Shown: positions 24,331 to 33,384 of the stretch, piece by piece
Position numbering within the stretch: position 1 is the stretch's first letter
Layout: the number at the start of each line of letters is the position of its first letter
NCBI GenBank assembly: GCA_937924035.1
Contig: CALDTK010000067.1
Span: 1-49,356 of the forward strand
Origin: an uncultured Saprospiraceae bacterium
GTDB taxonomy: Bacteria > Bacteroidota > Bacteroidia > Chitinophagales > Saprospiraceae
Direction of reading: 5' to 3'
DNA: 49,356 nucleotides
Position numbers and translations under genes: made by a program
Notes under the pieces: generated by a model
Seen by the model: the letters and a program-made list of their open reading frames with translations, nothing else
What the model was told of the DNA's origin: nothing
Databases searched by the model: none

Positions 24331-24336
24331 CATTCA

Positions 24337-24876
24337 ATGTCTCAACCAGTAGAGCTACACGGAAGGCTATTCCACCCATTTATTTCCGACACCCAGATTA
24401 CAGAGCGCACCAACGAACTCGCCACTGAATTGAACGAGGTTGTAGGTTTAGAAACACCCATTGCCTTAGGTGTATTGAATGGCGCAATCCTTTTTCATTC
24501 TGACCTGATTAGAGCTTTCAGCTTCGATGTTGAAGTAGCCTACCTACGCACCCGCAGCTATAGTGGCATGAAGAGCTCAGGAAAAGTCGACATCGAGTGG
24601 CCTGATGATCTTTCAGTAACAGGTAGACACGTCTTACTGGTAGAAGACATCGTGGATAGTGGCAGGACACTCGTCGCATTAACTAAGGAACTACATGAAC
24701 GTGGCGCTGCTCGAGTTACCAGTGTTGTGCTTCTCGACAAACCAGCAGCTCGGGTTGTACCCTTCAAGCCTGACTTTATGGGCTTTGAAATTCCGAATGC
24801 CTTTGTAATTGGATATGGACTCGATTTCGATGGCTTAGGACGAAATCTTTCTTCTATTTATCAGGTTGTGGAGTAA
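24337..24876 (+). CDS. hpt: Hypoxanthine phosphoribosyltransferase
   Basis: Purine salvage enzyme (179 aa) that makes IMP or GMP from hypoxanthine or guanine plus PRPP. The PRPP-binding loop is VLLVEDIVDSGRTLVAL with the two acidic residues and the GRT turn. The flexible-loop region is RTRSYSGMKSSGKVDI, and the base-binding VLLDKPAARVVPFKPDFMGFEIPNAFVIGYGLDFDGLGRNL contains the conserved lysine and the F/V-x-x-G-x-G-L-D-F stretch. Length is normal. It stands upstream of the permease gene by 94 bases with no functional tie. Confidence 0.95.
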   Translation: MSQPVELHGRLFHPFISDTQITERTNELATELNEVVGLETPIALGVLNGAILFHSDLIRAFSFDVEVAYLRTRSYSGMKSSGKVDIEWPDDLSVTGRHVLLVEDIVDSGRTLVALTKELHERGAARVTSVVLLDKPAARVVPFKPDFMGFEIPNAFVIGYGLDFDGLGRNLSSIYQVVE

Positions 24877-24970
24877 TCACTCAGAAAAAGAACTGGCACT
24901 CATCGAAGGGGTAGCTACGTTGATCGAAAGTAACCGCCCAACCTCAACCTGAAACGTACTTTCGAATCTC

Positions 24971-26206
24971 ATGGGTACCGAAACCATACGTCAGGCTTTT
25001 TCAGCATTACGTGCCAATTGGGTGCGTAGCATCCTCACACTGATGATCATTGCTTTTGGAATCATGGCAGTGATTGGGATGATCACCGCGATTAACTCAG
25101 CGATCTATAGCCTGAATGAGAACTTCTCAACTCTAGGCGCGAATAGTATTGAAATCAGAGCCAAAAACGCCAATCTGAGAGGCCGCCGAAACGGAAGATC
25201 AGAAAAGGCGGTCGATGCGATTAGCTACAAGCAAGCAAAAACCTTTGAAGAACTTTACCAAAAAACTGGTGTCGTCGCACTTGAGATGCAAGTTTCAGGG
25301 AACGGGATCGTTTCTGGAAACGGCAACGAGACCAATCCTATCACACGGATACACGGAGCAGACGCAGATTATATCCGTGTCAAAGCGCTCGACATAGACG
25401 GTGGTCGTAGCTTCTCGAGTATCGAAGTCGAACGCGGAAGTATGGTAGCCGTCATCGGATCGGATCTGGTAAAAACTCTTTTTGATGGGAAAAATCAAAG
25501 AGCTCTTGGCAAAACCATTTCTGTAGGCCCCTTACGCCTTGAAGTCATTGGCGTGTTCGAGAGCAAAGGACAAAGCCAAGGAGATGGGGCCGACAACATG
25601 GTTTTGATGCCGATCCAAACCGCCCGTCGAGCCTACGGTACATCAAAAACACAGTACTACGTTTACATTCAATTGCCCACAGCTGCAGATCTAGACCTAG
25701 CGGTCTCAGCTGCAACAGGAGCAATGCGAATCGCAAGAGAACTTAAAGCGACAGAAGACAATGATTTTGAAATTGTCACTAGTGATTCACTTTTGGAAGA
25801 CTTACGTGAAAACACCTTCATGCTTCAAGTTGGAGCGATGGCCATTGGTGGTATGACATTGTTTGGTGCTGCCATCGGATTAATGAATATCATGCTCGTT
25901 AGTGTTACAGAACGAACACGCGAAATCGGTATTGCAAAAGCCCTAGGCGCATCTCGGTCAAGTATCATGTATCAGTTTTTAACTGAAGCCATTGTGATCA
26001 CTCAACTCGGAGGTGTGGTTGGAATTATCATAGGCATATTGGTTGGAAATGTGCTCATCATCTTCACGGGCGGCTCATTCGTAGTGCCTTGGAATTGGGT
26101 GATAGGCAGCTTTTTTGTCTGCCTCTTAACGGGGCTTTTCAGCGGTCTTTATCCTGCATTCAAAGCTTCTCGACTCGACCCGATCGAATCACTTCGATAT
26201 GAATAG
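24971..26206 (+). CDS. ABC transporter permease, MacB/FtsX type
   Basis: 411-aa inner-membrane subunit. An N-terminal helix (RSILTLMIIAFGIMAVIGMITAI) is followed by a periplasmic MacB-like core (residues 45-280) and a C-terminal FtsX domain with three helices, including GLMNIMLVSVTERTREIGIAKALGASRSSIMYQFLTEAIVI, the cytoplasmic loop that couples to the ATPase. These permeases take part in export or mechanotransmission, not import. No ATPase gene lies next to it in this window, so its partner is encoded elsewhere. It precedes the polysaccharide genes by 64 bases on the same strand, but the family alone does not link it to them. Confidence 0.9.
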   Translation: MGTETIRQAFSALRANWVRSILTLMIIAFGIMAVIGMITAINSAIYSLNENFSTLGANSIEIRAKNANLRGRRNGRSEKAVDAISYKQAKTFEELYQKTGVVALEMQVSGNGIVSGNGNETNPITRIHGADADYIRVKALDIDGGRSFSSIEVERGSMVAVIGSDLVKTLFDGKNQRALGKTISVGPLRLEVIGVFESKGQSQGDGADNMVLMPIQTARRAYGTSKTQYYVYIQLPTAADLDLAVSAATGAMRIARELKATEDNDFEIVTSDSLLEDLRENTFMLQVGAMAIGGMTLFGAAIGLMNIMLVSVTERTREIGIAKALGASRSSIMYQFLTEAIVITQLGGVVGIIIGILVGNVLIIFTGGSFVVPWNWVIGSFFVCLLTGLFSGLYPAFKASRLDPIESLRYE

Positions 26207-26270
26207 CATATCTACCGTATTGTGCCCATTGCTGCCTTGCTAAGGCTTAGGTTAGCGGCTCTTTATTAAT

Positions 26271-27716
26271 ATGCGTCGAGTCTTTGCGTCAAATTTGATA
26301 TTGTTGCTTGCGATCAATGCGATCGTAAAGCCTTTGTATTTGTTTGGCGTAGACCTCGGAGTCCAGAATGCAGTAGGTACTGAGGAGTACGGCATGTACA
26401 TGACTTGGTTCAGCTTTGCTTTTCTGTTCGGGGTGATATATGACCTAGGACTACAGAACTACAACGCTGTTACGCTAGCAAAAACTCCTGAGCTACTCCG
26501 TCAGCGGCTACCCCTTATGCTTTCGCTAAAACTCGCACTCTCGCTTGCTTACGCGGCGGTGGTTTTGGCGGCAGCTTACCTCTTTGATGCCAACACTAGG
26601 GAATTGCAGTTGGTCTCCCTGGCAGTAGGCTATCATGCCTGCCTGAGCATTCTACAGTTACTGCGAACGAATCTTGGAGCACAGGAAAGTTATCGTTTCA
26701 ACAGCATTGTAAGTGTAATCGACAGGCTACTGCTCATACTCGTTATTGGTTCACTACTCCTCAATCCTGCTTGGCATGATTGGATCACAATCGAGCTGTT
26801 CTTTATCGCTCAAATCATCACGCTACTGATAACCATAGGAGTGGCACTTTCTGGTACGTACCTGTCCGCTGGTCAGAAATGGTGGTCTAGCAAAGGATCT
26901 GAAGTTGGCGGCCTTCTCAAACAATCACTCCCTTATGGATTGAGCCTTCTTCTAAGTACTGTTTTTACAAGGATCGACATGGTGATGCTCGAACAAATGC
27001 TAGAAAAAGGATACCACACTGCTGGGGTCTATGCCGCCTCTTTTCGCTTACTCGATGGTGTCAACATGGTTGGATACATGTTCGCAACCTTACTCATCCC
27101 TATGCTCAGTAAGTTGGTCGAAGCCAAAGCTCCTGCCAGACCTTTGCTCCAACAAGCTGGAGGCTATATGGTGGCTTTCAGCGTTGGCGTAGCGGTATTT
27201 ACCATGTTCAATGCCATGGAGATCATGAGCTTGTTGTACAAAGAGTCAACCTACGAGTGGAGCGTTGTTCTGCAGTGTTTGATATGGGCGGCTGTTAGCA
27301 TAGGTCTTACGTATGTGTATGGGAGCTTCTTGCTTTCACATCAAAAAATTGCCTCTATCAATTGGATATTTTTTGCTGGATTAGTCCTGAATGTTGTCTT
27401 GAACTTCATACTCATCCCTATACATGGGGCATTGGGCGCTGCGATAGCAACAGTTGCAACACAGGGTCTTGTAGCTGGTGGACAATGGCTACTCAGCTTA
27501 AGAATTCTTAAAAATGAGCCGTCTATCGGACGCTGGTGGCCGCTACCTGCTTATGTAATGGGTTGCCTACTTGTCGGCTTTGGCATCTTTCAAGCTGAGC
27601 TTGGAGTCTTGCTTGCCTTAATCTTGCAAATCTTAGCTTGCCTCTTACTTGGATTTGCCACAGGCATACTCGCGGATTTTTCTGCATTGCTCAAAAGCCG
27701 CGTTGTGGAACGATAA
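26271..27716 (+). CDS. Wzx-type polysaccharide flippase
   Basis: 481-aa inner-membrane protein with about 14 hydrophobic segments in the MOP superfamily arrangement. The N-terminal helix pair has VQNAVGTEEYGMYMTWFSFAFLFGVIYDLGLQNY, the FGxY-G-like pattern of the RfbX/Wzx group, and the middle has KQSLPYGLSLLLSTVFTRIDMVMLEQML, which is typical. It moves lipid-linked oligosaccharide repeat units across the inner membrane for surface-polymer assembly. It is followed after 149 bases by wzz- and wzy-like genes, which supports the role. The polymer's sugar composition cannot be inferred because no glycosyltransferase or sugar-nucleotide gene lies in the window. Confidence 0.88.
   Translation: MRRVFASNLILLLAINAIVKPLYLFGVDLGVQNAVGTEEYGMYMTWFSFAFLFGVIYDLGLQNYNAVTLAKTPELLRQRLPLMLSLKLALSLAYAAVVLAAAYLFDANTRELQLVSLAVGYHACLSILQLLRTNLGAQESYRFNSIVSVIDRLLLILVIGSLLLNPAWHDWITIELFFIAQIITLLITIGVALSGTYLSAGQKWWSSKGSEVGGLLKQSLPYGLSLLLSTVFTRIDMVMLEQMLEKGYHTAGVYAASFRLLDGVNMVGYMFATLLIPMLSKLVEAKAPARPLLQQAGGYMVAFSVGVAVFTMFNAMEIMSLLYKESTYEWSVVLQCLIWAAVSIGLTYVYGSFLLSHQKIASINWIFFAGLVLNVVLNFILIPIHGALGAAIATVATQGLVAGGQWLLSLRILKNEPSIGRWWPLPAYVMGCLLVGFGIFQAELGVLLALILQILACLLLGFATGILADFSALLKSRVVER
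26519..26532 (+). repeat. Dispersed 14-mer, copy 5
   Basis: Exact, N = T, + orientation, inside the flippase gene (sense; encodes LSLKLAL). Confidence 0.8.
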
Positions 27717-27865
27717 ACGTTCATCTAGAGACAAGTGCAAAGACAGCATATTAGCGTAGCCATGTCTAGTATTTTTAGCTTTACGATCAATCAAAAAATT
27801 CGAGGCTGAGTTTTTGAAAACCCTGCCAACATCGGACTATGTTTGCAGCTCGTTAATATTCTTCC

Positions 27866-28966
27866 ATGCGGCAACGCGAAAACTTGCTCGACGTAGTCGG
27901 GCTTCTGCTCAAAAAGCGAAAGCTTCTGTTAAGGATTACCGCCGCAGCGGCGATTCTCAGCATTATCGTAGCGCTACTCTTACCTGTCTATTACAAGGCA
28001 GGGACAACCTTTTTGGCAGCGAGTCCCGACTTGACCAACCCTTCAAAATTATTTGGAGGTAACGAGGTCTCTGTTTACGGAACAGGAAACGATATCGAGC
28101 GCCTTATGGGCATCGCTACCTCTGAAGAAACGATGAGCTTCTTGATTGACTCTTTCAATTTGATGGAGGTCTACGATATCGACCCAGATAGTAAGCGTGC
28201 ACGAAACGATGTGAGAGAAGCGCTTTCAGACCTCTATGGCGTGAAGCGTACACAATACGATGCCGTTGAAATTACTGTTGAAGACAAAGACCCCATTCGG
28301 GCTGCAAACATGGCCAATGCAGCAAGAGACCGGGTAGCTAGTGTCATTCGGAGAGTAACTAGTAATGGTCAAGGTGACATGGCCAACATGTACACCAACT
28401 CCATAGCAATGAAGAAGATTCGACTCAACGCAATCCAAGACTCATTGAAAGTGCTCACCCAGTTATACGGAATCGTTGACGTACAGTCCCAAAAAGAGTC
28501 TCTTTCCGGTCTTCTTGGACTCACCGAACGTAACCTTACTTCAGACAGTGTAAAGTTTAGTCGATTGAAAACCATGCGTGTTGGTGCTCGCATGAGAGAT
28601 ACACTGAATGTGCTAGAAGCACGCATCGAAGCACAAAGAAGTATGCTCGTTCAGCTTCTTGACCAACTCAACAGCTTTGCAGCTGTAAGTGGAACAGTCG
28701 AAGCACTTCAAACAGAGCTGGAAATTGTGAGTGAACAGCTCGCGTATGACCAAGAGCGCCTTCGACAATTTGAAACGATGGGCTCAACCAATGGACCAGT
28801 TATCCATCTACTCGATATAGCTTTTGTGCCTGATCGGAAATCCCGCCCGGTTCGGTGGCTAATTGTTGTAGGATCAACACTTGCAGCCTTTTTGTTTGCT
28901 GCACTAGGGATTCTCCTCATCGACACCTACAAAGACGTTGAGTGGAAGCAGTTTTTCACAGACTAA
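27866..28966 (+). CDS. Wzz-type chain-length / co-polymerase protein
   Basis: 366-aa protein with the two-helix architecture of polysaccharide co-polymerases: TM1 at residues 21-42 (LLLRITAAAAILSIIVALLLPVYY) and TM2 at about 335-357 (VRWLIVVGSTLAAFLFAALGILLI), the latter preceded by a proline (VPDRKSRPVRW), as is usual. The roughly 290-residue periplasmic part is largely helical with coiled-coil-like stretches (residues 170-300). No tyrosine-kinase domain follows, so this is a class 1 type that sets polymer length. It overlaps the downstream ligase/polymerase gene by 25 bases, so both are translated from one message. Confidence 0.85.
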   Translation: MRQRENLLDVVGLLLKKRKLLLRITAAAAILSIIVALLLPVYYKAGTTFLAASPDLTNPSKLFGGNEVSVYGTGNDIERLMGIATSEETMSFLIDSFNLMEVYDIDPDSKRARNDVREALSDLYGVKRTQYDAVEITVEDKDPIRAANMANAARDRVASVIRRVTSNGQGDMANMYTNSIAMKKIRLNAIQDSLKVLTQLYGIVDVQSQKESLSGLLGLTERNLTSDSVKFSRLKTMRVGARMRDTLNVLEARIEAQRSMLVQLLDQLNSFAAVSGTVEALQTELEIVSEQLAYDQERLRQFETMGSTNGPVIHLLDIAFVPDRKSRPVRWLIVVGSTLAAFLFAALGILLIDTYKDVEWKQFFTD

Positions 28967-30426
28967 AGTCAATAGCTTTGGCGCAACCTCTGCTTTGGGG
29001 ATTCGTCATGCTTATTTTTGCTTCAGGCTTAATTGCTGCTGCAGCACAATCCCCACTGCCTCTAGCCATCCCCGCCGGAATACTAATTCTAGGATTGGGG
29101 TTTAAAAACCTGAAAGCACTTTACTTAATCTGTATAGTACTAATCCCTTTTAGTACAGAGGTTCAGTTTGGAAGCCTCGGCACCGACCTACCCGCAGAAC
29201 CCGCGATGTGGCTACTCACTGGCCTAGGCATGGTATACTTTCTAAGAAACGCCAAAAACATTGAAGGAGCTCTACTTAGACACCCAATTTCCATCGCTCT
29301 TCTCTTTCATTTAACCTGGCTATTACTGACTACGGTGACATCGAGTTACCCCAGTACATCCATCAAGTTTTTCTTAGCGAAGCTGTGGTACATCATTCCG
29401 TTTTTTGCACTGACCACAATTTTACTTCGGACGAAACTAGACCTACACAAGGTCATCTTAGCCATTGCGCTTCCCTTAACTGTGGTGCTTTTATATTGCC
29501 TCATCCGGCACGCTTCACTTGGGTTTTCCTTTGAGGATGTAAACCAGGCAATGGCCCCCTTTTTTAGGAACCACGTTACCTACGCGGCTCTGACAAGTAT
29601 CGTCCTTCCTTTCTTACTTGTAGGGGCATTCAGCTTTCGCCAAAACTCTTGGTGGCGATATGCGCTCCTCTTTACTTCGATAATCAGCCTTGTAGCTATT
29701 CAAACAAGCTACACTCGGGCAGCATATGGAAGCTTGTTTATCGCTGCGCTTTATGTAGTTGTTATGCGACTAAAGCTCACCAAGCACGCTTTGATCTTAG
29801 CAATGGCGCTTGTGATTGCATTCGGAACTTTCGTTGTTTCTAATAACCGCTTCTTCAATTTCGCACCGAACTACAACAAAACCGTCACCCACACAGACTT
29901 TGACAACCTGCTTGAGGCAACGTACAAACTCGAAGACATCTCAACGATGGAGCGTGTTTATAGATGGGTTGCTGGGAGCTATATGTCTGCAGAGCATCCT
30001 GTTGTTGGATTTGGACCTGGAAACTTCTACCGTTTCTATAAGGGTTATGCCTTGGAGAGCTTTCGAACTTATGTAAGTGATAACCCCGAACATTCAGGGA
30101 TTCACAATTATTACCTTATGACTGTTGTCGAACAAGGCTGGCCCGGCTTAGTCTTTTTCGTTATCCTATTTTGTACTGGATTGATAACCGCTGAGAAAGC
30201 ATACCATCGTACCAAAAAGAAGTCTGTAAAGCTTGCTATCATCATCTTCTCAAGCTCCTTGGTTGTTAACCTAAGCTTTCAATTGATGAACGACATGATC
30301 GAGACCGATAAAGCTGGGCCGTGGTTCTTCTTATGTCTAGCCGGAATAGTCGTGCTAGACTTACAGAATAGACTTGATGGATCATGGGTGCAAGAAGTGA
30401 AAAGTGAAATTCCTAGCGTACCTTAA
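28942..30426 (+). CDS. O-antigen polymerase/ligase (Wzy/WaaL family)
   Basis: 494-aa inner-membrane protein with about 12 hydrophobic segments and one long periplasmic loop (residues 300-400) that carries VVGFGPGNFYRFYKGYA and HSGIHNYYLMTVVEQGWPGL, the conserved H-N-x-Y pattern of the Wzy_C family. It either polymerises repeat units or ligates polymer to a carrier. Start is a GTG at 28942 inside the end of the wzz-like gene, in another frame. The arrangement flippase, chain-length factor, polymerase argues for Wzy-dependent surface polysaccharide assembly. A sigma/anti-sigma pair follows after 21 bases. Confidence 0.85.
   Translation: MEAVFHRLKSIALAQPLLWGFVMLIFASGLIAAAAQSPLPLAIPAGILILGLGFKNLKALYLICIVLIPFSTEVQFGSLGTDLPAEPAMWLLTGLGMVYFLRNAKNIEGALLRHPISIALLFHLTWLLLTTVTSSYPSTSIKFFLAKLWYIIPFFALTTILLRTKLDLHKVILAIALPLTVVLLYCLIRHASLGFSFEDVNQAMAPFFRNHVTYAALTSIVLPFLLVGAFSFRQNSWWRYALLFTSIISLVAIQTSYTRAAYGSLFIAALYVVVMRLKLTKHALILAMALVIAFGTFVVSNNRFFNFAPNYNKTVTHTDFDNLLEATYKLEDISTMERVYRWVAGSYMSAEHPVVGFGPGNFYRFYKGYALESFRTYVSDNPEHSGIHNYYLMTVVEQGWPGLVFFVILFCTGLITAEKAYHRTKKKSVKLAIIIFSSSLVVNLSFQLMNDMIETDKAGPWFFLCLAGIVVLDLQNRLDGSWVQEVKSEIPSVP
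29633..29646 (+). repeat. Dispersed 14-mer, copy 6
   Basis: Exact, N = C, + orientation, inside the Wzy-like gene (sense; encodes SFRQN). Confidence 0.8.
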
Positions 30427-30447
30427 CGAGCAAGTTTCAACGATTTT

Positions 30448-31029
30448 ATGTACGCTCGCGAGGATCTAGAATCACTTTCCAATGAGGATCTGTACTGGCA
30501 AATGACCAGTACAAGAAGCTCTCTCGCGCAGCAGGTATTCTATCAACGCTTTGCATCTCACGTCTATCTAACCGCGAGCCGTTTTCTTGTTAAAGAAGAT
30601 GCACGTGATGTTGCAATCGAAGTGATGAGCAAAGTCATCTCCAATTCAAATGGCGAACGTCTGGATTCAGTACAAGGCTATTTATATCGAGTAACAAAAA
30701 ACCATGCGCTGTCCTGGTTAGATCGATTGAGTCGGCGTGGTCATCGAGAAGTTACCCATGCAGCACAAATTTTGTCGCTTCGAAATGTGGAATCTCCTCT
30801 TGAAAGTAGTCTTAATAATGAACAAGATTCACTAAGACTCAAGCGACTGTATGCAGCTTTAGACGAATTGAAACCTGATCAACGAGAATGCATAACGCTA
30901 TTCTTCTTTGAAAACTGTTCTTATGAAGAGGCTGCACAGATAATGAATATAGATACTAAACAAGTAAAATCCTATATCCAAAATGGTAAAATCAGACTCA
31001 AAAACCTCTTAAAACACACCAAGATTTAG
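30448..31029 (+). CDS. ECF-type RNA polymerase sigma factor
   Basis: 193-aa regulator. Region 2 covers residues 25-85 (AQQVFYQRFASHVYLTASRFL, then DVAIEVMSKVI, and GYLYRVTKNHALSWLDRLSRRGH). Region 4 covers 135-185 (LDELKPDQRECITLFFFENCSYEEAAQIMNIDTKQVKSYIQNGKIRLKNLL). It starts 21 bases after the polysaccharide polymerase gene and eight bases before the gene of its likely anti-sigma factor, all on one strand. Region 2 is less conserved than in the other sigma of this window (no clear D-A-V-Q-D/E motif; DVAIEVM instead), so DNA specificity may be unusual. Confidence 0.88.
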   Translation: MYAREDLESLSNEDLYWQMTSTRSSLAQQVFYQRFASHVYLTASRFLVKEDARDVAIEVMSKVISNSNGERLDSVQGYLYRVTKNHALSWLDRLSRRGHREVTHAAQILSLRNVESPLESSLNNEQDSLRLKRLYAALDELKPDQRECITLFFFENCSYEEAAQIMNIDTKQVKSYIQNGKIRLKNLLKHTKI

Positions 31030-31037
31030 TAAAAAAC

Positions 31038-31817
31038 ATGTCTTCTAATAGTAATCGCTGCTTATCACTCCAAGAACTTATTGCCTACGGCGATGGTGAT
31101 GTAGCGAACCATTTAGCGATACACCTGAAGTGTTGTGAACTTTGCAAGGCTGCACTTGACGGATTGGAAATGACAGATAAATCTACTCGCCAAGCGTTGT
31201 TAGAGGGATCGCTGATGAAGGGTTACCAAGATTTAAGCTATGCTCCTACTGAGTCTGCAAAAGTAACGAAGCTTTCACCTCGTCGATGGTTGGTGGCTGC
31301 TTCACTACTCTTTGCTCTAGGCTGGGCGATGGTACAATACTACAATTCACCAGAGGCGGCATCAACTTTAGATTCAGCGCCCCTCGCTTATGTCGAGCAA
31401 CCTTACCGGAGACAAATGAGATCGGAAGGGATAAACACAGACATGTACGGTGAAGCAGCTCAAGCTTTTGTCTTAGACAGCCTAGCAAAGAGTATTGGAT
31501 TGTATCAAGAAGCGATACCCAAAGCTCCAACTGGTTTACTTCGCACGCGTGGTCTCTACGAAATTGGCATTGCGTACTGGAAGCTTGGGAACTTTGATCT
31601 GGCCATTGACAACCTGACTGGCGCTCGTATGGGCGAACTTGATTATTACGAGGATGCGACTTGGGCACTTGCACAACTCTATCGACAAACGGGTCACCTC
31701 ACCGAGGCGCTATCGCTTTATCAAGATCTCCTGGCTATTGAAAGAAGCCCATATCTCCCTAAGGCTGCTCAGATGATTGAGCTTATTGAGGACTCAGATC
31801 TCAATCAAGAGTATTAG
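31038..31817 (+). CDS. Zinc-finger anti-sigma-like membrane protein with TPR domain
   Basis: 259-aa inner-membrane protein. The cytoplasmic N-terminus has the anti-sigma zinc motif H-x3-C-x2-C (H29, C33, C36), with a further H25 and C32 nearby. One transmembrane helix spans residues 84-101. The periplasmic C-terminus (residues 130-250) has tetratricopeptide-like repeats (GLYEIGIAYWKLGNFDLAIDNL, ATWALAQLYRQTGHLTEALSLY). It is placed eight bases after the sigma gene, so it probably holds that sigma at the membrane and senses an envelope or polymer-assembly signal through the repeats. That function is inferred from architecture and order. Confidence 0.82.
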   Translation: MSSNSNRCLSLQELIAYGDGDVANHLAIHLKCCELCKAALDGLEMTDKSTRQALLEGSLMKGYQDLSYAPTESAKVTKLSPRRWLVAASLLFALGWAMVQYYNSPEAASTLDSAPLAYVEQPYRRQMRSEGINTDMYGEAAQAFVLDSLAKSIGLYQEAIPKAPTGLLRTRGLYEIGIAYWKLGNFDLAIDNLTGARMGELDYYEDATWALAQLYRQTGHLTEALSLYQDLLAIERSPYLPKAAQMIELIEDSDLNQEY

Positions 31818-31855
31818 AGCCTGTTTAGGAAATCCTAATTCGCCTAAACACAATC

Positions 31856-33202
31856 TTAGTCAATATTCAATCCTATCCCATTTCCGGTAGATACCTTTTG
31901 CAAGGTTAGTTCATATTCAACCCTTGCTTCTGAGGACATGGACCAATAGGCCTTCGTCATTCGTCCAACATCACTATACACGCTAAACCCTGAAGCATTT
32001 ATTTGCGCTGAAGTGTGAAGCGGCAGAGCTTTCGAAATAGAACTCACCAACTTGACTGCTTCTTCTCTCGCTGCTTTTGGGGTTTGGGTTGAGAGCAATT
32101 GCAAGTCAATCTTTGTAAACTGGTAACCAGGCTCGACCTTAATTGATGAGATCGCTAAGTTAATCTGATCTAATAGCGAAGCTGAAATTTGCCGATCGCT
32201 AACAATCGTATTGCTATACACAATAGAATCTAATAGACGATCCGAATTTAGAGTAACTGCTGTGGTAGATAGTTCTGATTCTACTTCTGCTGTTTTTAAC
32301 TTCGATTCTGGACTCTGGGTCATCCAAGAAATAGGAGACTCTGCCGAAAACGTAAACGAATACAGATCATCGCCACCATTGCCTCCATCTCTATTGCTAG
32401 AAATGAAGCCCTTACCTTTCTCAACAGACCAAGTGATTCCTTTATCATCTCCTTCACTAGAAAATGGAGCACCAAGATGTTGGACTCGGGACCAAACCTC
32501 GTCGTTTGCATCAAGCAAGTAAAGATCTAAGCCACCCAAGCCGCCAGGTCGATCGCTTGAAAACGTCAATTGATTATGGTCTCCCCAAAACGGAAATATC
32601 TCATCATTCTTTGAATTTACCTCTGAACCTAGATTGATTGGCTTGGACCATTGGCCTTGCTTATATTCTGCATAATAGAGATCAAAACCTCCAAATCCTC
32701 CAGGTCGATCACTTGCGAATATCAGACGCTTACCAGATTGATCTAAGGCGGGGTGCGTTGTGTTGAACCGAGGATCATTGAACGGAAGCTCTGTAGCTTT
32801 TTGATAGTCGTAAACCCCTATCTGAGACATGTAGAGATAGTTTCTGGAGCTACGGCCGGACTGGGAGTTTCTACTAAAGATTACAAAATCACCGTTGGGT
32901 CCGATACTGATGGAACCTTCATGTGAAGCGGAGCTTAATTCTTCTGAAAAGCTTCGACCAGAAAATTGTCCGTTTTGCCGAAAGGCCGAATACATCAACT
33001 CTGAACGAAGCTCCACTGACTGATCTCCAACAACTGGATTCCTAGCATACAGCAAACCAGCTGGACCCATTTGAGGAGCGTACTCGTCTCCGGGGGTGTT
33101 CAGTATATTCACTGGAGTCAACTCCCAGCCGCTGTTCTGCTGCGCTGTCAAGACCAAAGTCAGTGTGACACACAAAAGAAACGTATTTGCAAACTTGATC
33201 AT
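31856..33202 (-). CDS. Exported PD40 / TolB-like beta-propeller protein
   Basis: 448-aa protein with a signal peptide (residues 1-20, ending LVLTAQ). Residues 40-290 hold WD40-like PD40 repeats: GDEYAPQMGPAGLLYA, GSISIGPNGDFVIFSRN, THPALDQSGKRLIFASDRPGGFGGFDLYYAEY, DEIFPFWGDHNQLTFSSDRPGGLGGLDLYLLD and GFISSNRDGGNGGDDLYSF. In Bacteroidota such propellers often precede an OmpA domain; here the C-terminal 150 residues are unrecognised and no OmpA peptidoglycan-binding motif is evident. Function unknown, probably periplasmic or outer-membrane associated. Convergent with the anti-sigma gene, 38 bases apart, with no clear terminator between. Confidence 0.82.
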   Translation of the reverse strand: MIKFANTFLLCVTLTLVLTAQQNSGWELTPVNILNTPGDEYAPQMGPAGLLYARNPVVGDQSVELRSELMYSAFRQNGQFSGRSFSEELSSASHEGSISIGPNGDFVIFSRNSQSGRSSRNYLYMSQIGVYDYQKATELPFNDPRFNTTHPALDQSGKRLIFASDRPGGFGGFDLYYAEYKQGQWSKPINLGSEVNSKNDEIFPFWGDHNQLTFSSDRPGGLGGLDLYLLDANDEVWSRVQHLGAPFSSEGDDKGITWSVEKGKGFISSNRDGGNGGDDLYSFTFSAESPISWMTQSPESKLKTAEVESELSTTAVTLNSDRLLDSIVYSNTIVSDRQISASLLDQINLAISSIKVEPGYQFTKIDLQLLSTQTPKAAREEAVKLVSSISKALPLHTSAQINASGFSVYSDVGRMTKAYWSMSSEARVEYELTLQKVSTGNGIGLNID

Positions 33203-33384
33203 CTACTTTTGCGCGAGCAAAAATATTGCCGAATCAGAAAGCTCTAAAAAGAAAAATGAGTTACACCCCCTATCACACTGTAATTCAGCATTGTACAAGA
33301 AAATATTTCTTATCCTCTAAACAAAATACTGTCACCAATGCATAGAAACATGGTGGCTTTCTCTGCTTGCTATTCCTTTCAGGA

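Larger units (their letters stand above)
23581..24336. other. Gene-poor gap between divergent sigma and hpt genes
   Basis: No convincing gene was found in these 756 bases. They hold a minus-strand terminator (23885-23922), a hairpin CTGCTC / GAGCAG with A5 loop (23959-23975), and an open frame without a normal start on the minus strand around 24130-24210. The promoters of both flanking genes must lie here. Overall A+T looks higher than in the neighbouring genes. Confidence 0.5.
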
